NCBI GenBank assembly: GCA_016217875.1
Contig: JACRFN010000065.1
Coordinates: forward strand, 1 to 6,824
Direction: 5' to 3'
Origin: Candidatus Kerfeldbacteria bacterium
GTDB taxonomy: Bacteria; Patescibacteriota; Patescibacteriia; Veblenbacterales; UBA10138
DNA length: 6,824 bases
Below, in pieces: positions 1 to 4,480 of this stretch (position 1 is the first letter of the stretch; each line of letters opens with the position of its first letter). Made by a program: the position numbers and the translations under genes. Below the pieces are notes generated by a model, which did no database searches, had not been told where the DNA came from, and saw only the letters and a program-made list of their open reading frames with translations.

Positions 1-69
1 CTGTTTTGCGCCATAGCTCATGCTTGTCAACCGGCAGATGAGGGGCAGGCCAGAAGGGTCCGGGGATGT

Positions 70-413
70 TCATAAGGGATAGGGGTTAGGATACCCCTTA
101 TGGTATACCCGACTGCACACGATGTATCTCATCTTGTGCAGGGGGATAATCCTAATTCTACTCTCTCTGGGCATTACCTTACCTGGAACAGGTATAGTGT
201 TTACAGCCTCAATCTGGCCACCCCGAATAAGTTTCCCCAACCTCCACCACTCCCTAAGCTCGACCACGAGCTGGTTTCCACCCTACGGGTGGACAGGCCA
301 CCGCGTTTACCCCATAGTGGCCTGGAAGCCTACTATGGGGCTCCCACCCACGCATGGGTAGGGGGGTAGGCTTGGGCTAATAAAAATACCCGGGCTGGCG
401 GTCGGGCGTTTTT
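70..413 (+). ncRNA. Candidate structured RNA, family not recognised, ending at a terminator
   Basis: This gene-poor stretch holds an unusually dense set of hairpins. From 5' to 3' they are: 81-86/93-98; 113-124 with 130-141 (11 of 12 pairs, loop TATCT); 180-185/189-194 (loop GAA); 257-262/267-272 (loop ACCA); 277-283/287-293 (loop TAC); 294-301/317-324 (8 perfect pairs); 326-333/366-373 (8 perfect pairs); and, nested inside that, 341-350/355-365 with one bulged A. CCCCATA at 310-316, in the loop of the 294-324 hairpin, is the exact complement of TATGGGG at 334-340, the bulge of the next helix, so a 7-bp pseudoknot is possible. G-U pairs (342-364 and within the terminator) favour the plus strand. 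The 5' end is unclear and may lie before the window. I looked for RNase P, tmRNA, SRP and 6S hallmarks and found none. A small protein gene overlapping the region cannot be fully excluded. Confidence 0.45.
382..413 (+). terminator. Rho-independent terminator, possibly bidirectional
   Basis: A-tract 382-386 pairs with T-tract 409-413 around the core stem CCCG (389-392) / CGGG (403-406), with a G-U pair at 387/408. More T residues follow (TTTTTGTTTTG from 409). On the minus strand the same hairpin ends in TATTTTTATT, so it could also stop transcription of the convergent minus-strand gene that ends at 435. Confidence 0.6.
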
Positions 414-434
414 GTTTTGCTCTAGGGTGGACAA

Positions 435-929
435 TCAACTCTTGGGCGGCGCTTGCTGCGAGCGGATACGCTCCACCTCGGCCAACAAACCCCGCAAGGT
501 GTTAGTTAGTTTGTCGTAATCGCTAATTGGTGTTTCAATGATTTGCCTGTGGCTGCTGGATATTACATCCACATCCTCGGAAATATCTTCCACATCTTCC
601 GACAATTCCACCACATCTTCTGATATTTCTTCCACATTCTTGGTTACCTCTTCCACGTCTTCGGCCACATCCTCAATATCCTCCGCCACATCTTGCAAAG
701 TTTCGCTGTGACGATTAACAGTATATTGAATAAAAATGGACAAGTATATAGCCTCCAAAGAAACAATGGTTGTCAGTACCAGCAGCACATACTCAAGGGT
801 AAAGCCAAAGAACGGCGCCAGCATCACGCCGATAAAGATTACTGTATGAGTGACCAAAGAACTAGTTGAACCTATCCAGCTGGTGATCTTGGCCGTTATT
901 ATATCAAGCTTGTTGGGTGACTGACTCAT
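435..929 (-). CDS. Small two-helix membrane protein with acidic coiled coil (DUF1003 / low-affinity iron permease-like)
   Basis: The protein has 164 residues. Two hydrophobic segments, about residues 24-42 and 46-72, are joined by a very short turn. The second ends in an LEAIYLSIFIQYTVNR pattern that recalls DUF1003 and the low-affinity iron permease family; this resemblance is judged by eye. Residues 78-123 form an uninterrupted heptad array. Hydrophobic residues sit at 81, 85, 88, 92, 95, 99, 102, 106, 109, 113, 116, 120 and 123, in exact 4-3 spacing, and nearly every other position is Glu or Asp. A shorter amphipathic tail (about 135-158) follows. The coil probably projects into the cytoplasm and drives oligomerisation, but this is inferred. 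There is no Shine-Dalgarno site. The ATG at 929 is chosen because TATAAA lies 6 nt upstream. Function unknown; an iron transport role is not supported. Confidence 0.8.
   Translation of the reverse strand: MSQSPNKLDIITAKITSWIGSTSSLVTHTVIFIGVMLAPFFGFTLEYVLLVLTTIVSLEAIYLSIFIQYTVNRHSETLQDVAEDIEDVAEDVEEVTKNVEEISEDVVELSEDVEDISEDVDVISSSHRQIIETPISDYDKLTNTLRGLLAEVERIRSQQAPPKS
561..689 (-). repeat. Degenerate 21-nt (seven-codon) tandem repeat encoding the heptads
   Basis: About six 21-nt units encode the pattern V/I-x-E-D-V-E-x. On the plus strand the repeat is visible as recurring CTTCCACATC-type words. The units have diverged at the DNA level while keeping the 4-3 hydrophobic spacing, which points to old internal duplication under protein-level selection. 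Confidence 0.65.
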
Positions 930-935
930 ATAATT

Positions 936-955
936 TTTATAGTAGACTAATTATA
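936..955 (-). promoter_or_regulatory. -10 elements of the minus-strand membrane protein gene
   Basis: On the minus strand, TATAAA (941 down to 936) lies 6 nt before the ATG, which would give a leaderless message. A better consensus TATAAT (955 down to 950) lies 20 nt before it, giving a leader of about 14 nt without a ribosome binding site. Neither has a clear -35 box. Confidence 0.5.
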
Positions 956-1037
956 CACCAACTTTAATTTATGACCATCAGGCCATAGCATAAAAATCAA
1001 TCGGTCTAAAGCCTCTGCACACAAATACTGAAGTTTT

Positions 1038-1046
1038 TGTTATACT
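1038..1046 (+). promoter_or_regulatory. Extended -10 promoter giving a probably leaderless transcript
   Basis: TG-T-TATACT (1038-1046) is an extended -10 element ending 6 nt before the ATG at 1053. Transcription would start at or next to the start codon. There is no Shine-Dalgarno site and no clear -35 box. With the minus-strand promoter at 936-955, this makes 930-1052 a divergent promoter region. Confidence 0.55.
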
Positions 1047-1052
1047 ACAAGT

Positions 1053-2387
1053 ATGCCTCCACGCAAACCATCCAAAGCCTGGGTTATAGCCGCTGATATG
1101 GGCTACGGTCACGAACGAGCGGCTTATGCCCTGCGCGACCTGGCCTATGAACAAGTCATCATAGCCAACAACTATCCGGGTATTCCCCAAGCCGAACGCA
1201 AGCACTGGCGCGACCTGCGCCAGACTTATGAAGCTATTTCACGCTTCAAAAGCGTGCCGGTGATAGGAGATTTTGTGTTTGATGCCATGGATCACTTTCA
1301 GGAGATAGATCCTTTTTATCCGCGACGGGATTTATCCGCGCCCAATCTGCAGGTCAAACAAACCTTTAGCCTGATAAAAAAGGGTTTGGGTAAACATTTG
1401 ATTGACCGACTTAAGCGCCACCCCTTGCCTATTATCGCCACCTTTTTCCAAGCGGCCTTCGCAGCTGAAGAGCAAGGCTATCCCGGCGATATTTATTGCG
1501 TAGTTTGCGACGCCGACTGCAGCCGTACTTGGGCTCCGCTGGATCCTCGCTCCAGCCGCATTAAGTATTTAGCGCCCAACGGCCGCGTGGTGGAACGCCT
1601 AAAACTTTACGGTGTTAAACAAGAAAATATTCTGCTCACCGGCTTCCCTTTGCCCAAAGAGTTAATTGGCGGCCCGCGCATACCAATAATTAAACAGGAT
1701 TTGTCGCGCCGTTTACAAAACCTGGATCCGAAAGGAATTTTTGCCGCCAAGTATAAAAAAACTCTGGCTAATTGCTTAGGAGCTAATTGGCGTAAGCTCA
1801 ACCATAAACACCCGCTGACTGTTACCTTTGCCATTGGCGGGGCGGGGGCGCAAAAAAATCTGGGCTTACAAATTCTAACTAGTCTACGCACTAAACTCAG
1901 CCAAAACAAGATTAGGCTCAACCTTATCACCGGCACGCATCACGAAACCGTGCCTTATTACCGTCAGGGTGTACGCGAACTTGGCCTCAACCGTTACCTG
2001 GGCCGCACCATCAACATTATTCACAGCGAAACCAGAAATGAATACTTCCGTAGCTTCAGCCAAGTGCTGCACACTACTGATATTTTGTGGACCAAACCAT
2101 CGGAGCTGTCTTTCTACACTGGCCTGGGTATACCCATCATTATCGCCCCACCTATCGGCAGTCAGGAAAAATTTAATCACCTATGGCTGCGAACCGTCGG
2201 CGGCGGCATATCGCAAAACGACCCGCGTTATACTGACGAATGGTTGTTTGACTGGGTGAACTCCGGCGGGCTAGCTCGCACGGCCTGGAATGGCTTTATT
2301 GAAGCTCCTACCCACGGCACCTATCGCATTGAAAGCATAATCACCGGCCAAAAGGTGGAATTGGAACAAATTCCGCTTATTGTCTAG
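1053..2387 (+). CDS. GT-B fold glycosyltransferase-like protein (MurG / diacylglycerol glycosyltransferase type)
   Basis: The protein has 444 residues, with no signal peptide or transmembrane helix. The N-terminal domain opens with beta-strand AWVIAAD followed by MGYGHERAA (16-24). This matches the Gly-rich loop and His of MurG and monogalactosyldiacylglycerol synthase enzymes. VVCDADCSRTWAP (150-162) corresponds to the acceptor-side strand and loop. The C-terminal domain starts near AIGGAGAQ (260-267) and contains TKPSELSFYTGLGIP (347-361), then a PPIGSQEKFN motif (366-375). This matches the family's nucleotide-sugar-binding KPG.LS...A...P and GQE..N signatures, with Ser-Glu replacing the usual Gly-Gly. 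It probably transfers a sugar from a nucleotide donor to a lipid or glycan at the inner membrane face. Donor and acceptor cannot be told from sequence. Peptidoglycan MurG itself is less likely because the motifs are divergent. The start is supported by the -10 box ending 6 nt upstream. Confidence 0.75.
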   Translation: MPPRKPSKAWVIAADMGYGHERAAYALRDLAYEQVIIANNYPGIPQAERKHWRDLRQTYEAISRFKSVPVIGDFVFDAMDHFQEIDPFYPRRDLSAPNLQVKQTFSLIKKGLGKHLIDRLKRHPLPIIATFFQAAFAAEEQGYPGDIYCVVCDADCSRTWAPLDPRSSRIKYLAPNGRVVERLKLYGVKQENILLTGFPLPKELIGGPRIPIIKQDLSRRLQNLDPKGIFAAKYKKTLANCLGANWRKLNHKHPLTVTFAIGGAGAQKNLGLQILTSLRTKLSQNKIRLNLITGTHHETVPYYRQGVRELGLNRYLGRTINIIHSETRNEYFRSFSQVLHTTDILWTKPSELSFYTGLGIPIIIAPPIGSQEKFNHLWLRTVGGGISQNDPRYTDEWLFDWVNSGGLARTAWNGFIEAPTHGTYRIESIITGQKVELEQIPLIV

Positions 2388-2389
2388 CC

Positions 2390-2922
2390 ATGGAACAGCA
2401 ACCAAATACAAAACAACCAGCGACGAAACCGAAGTTTGCAATTGTCTACCAAGGCAAGATGTTTGAAGTAATAAGGTGGGAAGGCAAGCCGGGGGTTATG
2501 TTTGAGGCCGCAGTACGTGCGCCCGGTGTGCGTCTTATTATTGAAACTGAAAAAGACGGGCAAAAAGGGCTTCTCATGACCAAAGAGCTGCGCCGAGAAG
2601 CGGAAGGGTTTGATTATCGTCTACCCGGTGGCAAGGTTTTTGATAACTTGAAAGAATACAATCAATTCCGCAGTCAGGACGGCGATATCACTGCTCGGTT
2701 GAGTGGGATCTTCATTACTACCTGGTAAAAAATGCCGAGCTAGGAGAACAAAAGTTAGAAGAGCACGAACAGGGTGACATTGAGACCATAACACTTACGG
2801 CACACGAAGTTTTTGAGAAACTGGTGGCTGGCGAAATTCAGGAAGGGCGCTCCGCGGATATGCTATGGAGATGGTTAGTTAAAAACAATTTTGTGAAATT
2901 TGTAACTGACCCACGTGCTTAA
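2390..2922 (+). pseudogene. Nudix hydrolase, broken by an internal deletion with frameshift
   Basis: The ATG at 2390 lies 2 nt after the stop of the glycosyltransferase gene, so the two were probably one operon. Frame one gives a Nudix-like N-terminal half: beta strands, then RLPGGKVFDNLKEYNQF (residues 77-93), which carries the Gly-Gly that begins a Nudix box. It reads to DGDI (residue 100, 2687-2689), then runs out of homology and stops at 2726-2728. From about 2692 the +2 frame continues as CSVEWDLHYYLVKNAELGEQ and stays open to TAA at 2920-2922, ending with a typical C-terminal part (HEVFEKLVAGEI, ADMLWRWL). The Nudix helix that binds metal (REx2EExGU), expected between DGDI and the EWDLHYY strand, is absent. 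Deletion of the catalytic helix plus a frame change means no active hydrolase. An assembly error removing about 100 nt or more is the alternative. Original substrate unknown. Confidence 0.8.
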
Positions 2923-2978
2923 ACCCTGCCGCGTTATCACATAAAAACCTGAAACAAGTCAAACGATTAATCACCGCT

Positions 2979-3007
2979 TCGACCTAACTTCAACAGTTTG
3001 ATATAAT
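2979..3007 (+). promoter_or_regulatory. Strong extended -10 promoter
   Basis: TCGACC (2979-2984; 4 of 6 to the -35 consensus) lies 17 nt before a perfect TATAAT (3002-3007), with TG-A at 2999-3001 making an extended -10. The predicted start is near 3013-3014, directly before the structured RNA region. It is the best promoter in the window. Confidence 0.75.
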
Positions 3008-3037
3008 ACTAGTCGGCTGTATCTATCACCCTCCGCC

Positions 3038-3055
3038 ACCTGCCGGCCGGCAGGT
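3038..3055. repeat. Perfect 18-nt GC-rich palindrome
   Basis: The half-site ACCTGCCGG is followed directly by its exact reverse complement, with no spacer. It forms one arm of the RNA candidate. Its perfect self-symmetry could reflect a repeated palindromic element inserted in the arm. Confidence 0.6.
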
Positions 3056-3141
3056 AGGGAATCCCCCCGAAGAACATCCGGGGGATGTCTTCCCTGCGGG
3101 AGATCACCCGTATGGTGAAATGGCGAGGGTGATGCCCCGAA

Positions 3142-3159
3142 GCCCCGCGGCCGCGGGGC
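3142..3159. repeat. Second perfect 18-nt GC-rich palindrome
   Basis: GCCCCGCGG (3142-3150) abuts its exact complement (3151-3159). It is flanked by a further 7-bp helix (3132-3138/3163-3169, one G-U), making a long hairpin. Confidence 0.6.
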
Positions 3160-3194
3160 GTAGGGGTATAACTTGAAAAAAGGCTACGGGTGAT

Positions 3195-3275
3195 GAATCA
3201 AAAAATCTAGGATACACTGTGGTCTCTGGCACAAGGAGGATTCATTGGTACAGCCGTCTTAATATCTTAATATAT
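3195..3275 (+). other. Untranslated stretch before the protease with a displaced Shine-Dalgarno site
   Basis: AAGGAGG (3233-3239) is a perfect ribosome binding site but lies 36 nt before the best protease start at 3276. At normal spacing after it come TTG (3245; a five-codon frame ending in TAA at 3260-3262) and ATT (3244; frame ending in TAA at 3268-3270). A GTG at 3219 is in frame with the protease but lies before the site and would add 19 residues in front of the signal peptide. A tandem CTTAATAT repeat sits just before the ATG. Confidence 0.4.
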
Positions 3276-4370
3276 ATGAAAAAAACTATCCTTTTATTGC
3301 TAGTCGGCCTGGTAGTGCCAGGCCTAGTCTTAGCTGCCACTTCAACCACGTCAAAAACTACTAAACCAGTCACGCCAGCCGTGACCAATATAGTAGTGCC
3401 GGAAGAGGAAGCTGTTATCAAGGCTTATGAAAGCACTCTGCCGTCGGTAGTTAGCATTGTTATCAGCCAAGACTTACTTAATCTGGCCGGCGATGTGGCC
3501 AAACAAGACATTGGCGGAGGCACGGGATTTTTTGTTTCCTCTGACGGCTATATCATCACTAATAAACACGTCGTAGTGCGTGACAATGTTGATTACACTG
3601 TGGTCACAAGCGGCGGTCGGGAATACACTGGCTCAGTGCTGGGGCGAGACCCTTTATTTGACGTGGCTATTGTGAAAGTAGAAGGCTCTGGCTTCAAGCC
3701 GGCTAAACTCGGCGATTCGGATAAAATCCGCATCGGCTCCACGGTACTGGCTATTGGTAATGTGCTGGCCGAATTCCGCAACACTGTCACGCGTGGCATT
3801 ATCTCCGGCATCGGCCGCACTGTCACGGCCTCGGGCGGCGGAATGACCGAAACCTTGGAAGGGACTATTCAAACCGATGCCTCCATCAACCCGGGTAATT
3901 CCGGCGGGCCTTTGATAAATCTCAAGGGTGAAGTCATCGGTATTAATACCGCCATCAACCGCGAAGGCGAAGCTTTGGGCTTTGCCATTCCCATCAACCT
4001 GGCTAAACAAGCGCTGACTAATTTTAAAAAGCACGGCAAGATCGTGCGTACTTTCATGGGCGTACGCTATCTGATGCTCAACCGCACCGTTGCCCGAGCC
4101 TATGGCCTGCTGGTAAATGAAGGCGCTTATGTCCTGGTGAAAAACAACGTGGGCGACCCAGGCGTAGTGCCTGGCGGGCCGGCGGATAAGGCGGGCGTGC
4201 AACTGGGGGATGTAATTCTGGAAGTCAACGGCCAAAAGCTCACCATGCAGAAGTCTTTGGCCAACGCCATTGCTCAATATGAACCAGGACAAAAAGTAAC
4301 GCTTAAAATTCTCCGTGGCGGGACTGAACTAAAACTTGAAGTGCCTTTGAGCGAGCGGACGGATGAATAG
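3276..4370 (+). CDS. HtrA/DegP-type secreted serine protease with PDZ domain
   Basis: The protein has 364 residues from the ATG at 3276. Residues 1-20 form a signal peptide (MKK, then a hydrophobic stretch, cleavage near LA-ATS), followed by a Ser/Thr/Pro-rich linker (22-37). A trypsin-like protease domain covers about 45-250. The catalytic triad is visible: His98 in TNKHVV, Asp129 in DPLFDVAIVKV and Ser209 in NPGNSGGPL. One PDZ domain (about 259-356) includes GPADKAGVQLGDVILEVNGQ and a Pro/Gly insertion (GDPGVVPGG) before it. HtrA proteases degrade or refold damaged proteins outside the cytoplasmic membrane, with the PDZ domain recognising substrate ends. Here it is probably membrane-tethered or exported. 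A longer GTG start at 3219 is possible but would bury the signal peptide behind 19 residues. It may be controlled by the structured leader upstream. All key residues are present, so it should be active. Confidence 0.93.
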   Translation: MKKTILLLLVGLVVPGLVLAATSTTSKTTKPVTPAVTNIVVPEEEAVIKAYESTLPSVVSIVISQDLLNLAGDVAKQDIGGGTGFFVSSDGYIITNKHVVVRDNVDYTVVTSGGREYTGSVLGRDPLFDVAIVKVEGSGFKPAKLGDSDKIRIGSTVLAIGNVLAEFRNTVTRGIISGIGRTVTASGGGMTETLEGTIQTDASINPGNSGGPLINLKGEVIGINTAINREGEALGFAIPINLAKQALTNFKKHGKIVRTFMGVRYLMLNRTVARAYGLLVNEGAYVLVKNNVGDPGVVPGGPADKAGVQLGDVILEVNGQKLTMQKSLANAIAQYEPGQKVTLKILRGGTELKLEVPLSERTDE

Positions 4371-4411
4371 AATTTAGAATTTAGAATAATGAATTAAGAA
4401 CTAAGAATTTT
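4370..4411 (+). repeat. Six 7-nt-phased GAA repeats after the protease stop codon
   Basis: GAA occurs at 4370, 4377, 4384, 4391, 4398 and 4405, exactly every 7 nt. The first two units are both GAATTTA and the later ones vary only in the last bases. The array starts on the G of the protease stop codon TAG and runs towards the terminator. Confidence 0.7.
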
Positions 4412-4424
4412 AAATAGTCAATTC

Positions 4425-4458
4425 AAAATAAGTCCCGCTGGCCAGCGGGACTTATTTT
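4425..4458. terminator. Bidirectional terminator, 34-nt perfect palindrome
   Basis: AAAATAAGTCCCGCTGG (4425-4441) is followed directly by its exact complement (4442-4458). The result is a GC-rich hairpin with A and T tracts on either side, able to stop transcription from both directions. It lies between the convergent protease and FnIII genes. Confidence 0.9.
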
Positions 4459-4480
4459 TCATGATTCATGATTCGTAATT
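4454..4480 (-). repeat. 7-nt-phased GAA repeats after the FnIII gene stop codon
   Basis: Read on the minus strand from the TAA of the FnIII gene, GAATCAT, GAATCAT and GAAAAAT begin at 4474, 4467 and 4460, again exactly 7 nt apart. They run into the terminator palindrome and mirror the array on the other side. Confidence 0.6.

Larger units (their letters stand above)
3014..3194 (+). ncRNA. Candidate pseudoknotted structured RNA, perhaps the leader of the HtrA gene
   Basis: A 13-bp closing stem forms from 3025-3032 with 3126-3133 and 3034-3038 with 3121-3125, with only C3033 bulged. Inside it are the palindromic hairpin 3038-3055 and a stem 3056-3061/3090-3095. That stem contains two alternative inner helices: 3062-3067/3080-3085, or 3069-3079/3083-3092. 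Outside it, 3132-3138/3163-3169 encloses the perfect palindrome 3142-3159. ATCACCCGTA (3103-3112), inside the first stem, is fully complementary to TACGGGTGAT (3185-3194) outside it. This gives a 10-bp pseudoknot in ABA'B' order. No T-rich terminator follows, so the RNA may continue into the protease gene as a leader of about 260 nt. I found no hallmarks of RNase P, SRP, tmRNA, 6S or a riboswitch class I know. Confidence 0.5.

Noticed and set aside
45..75. Possible RNase P RNA (AGAAGGGTCCGGG resembles its conserved first region)
   Set aside because: The invariant GAAAGTC and the 3' ACAGAA motif are missing, and the order of helices does not fit.
70..369. Three short open frames (100-369 and 122-361 plus, 70-267 minus)
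   Set aside because: They overlap each other and a dense set of hairpins, lack ribosome binding sites, and have Pro/Leu-rich products without recognisable features. A structured RNA explains the region better.
3219..3275. GTG start for the protease 19 codons upstream
   Set aside because: It would place a charged 19-residue segment before a normal signal peptide, and the only ribosome site lies after it.
3014..3275. tRNA, tmRNA, SRP RNA or 6S RNA
   Set aside because: There is no T-loop, no encoded CCA-like end, no SRP apical GGAAGGAAGC motif and no 6S-like central bubble.
3654..4292. 212-codon open frame on the minus strand inside the protease gene
   Set aside because: It lies wholly opposite a protease with a complete catalytic triad. 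It is a shadow frame with no promoter or family resemblance.
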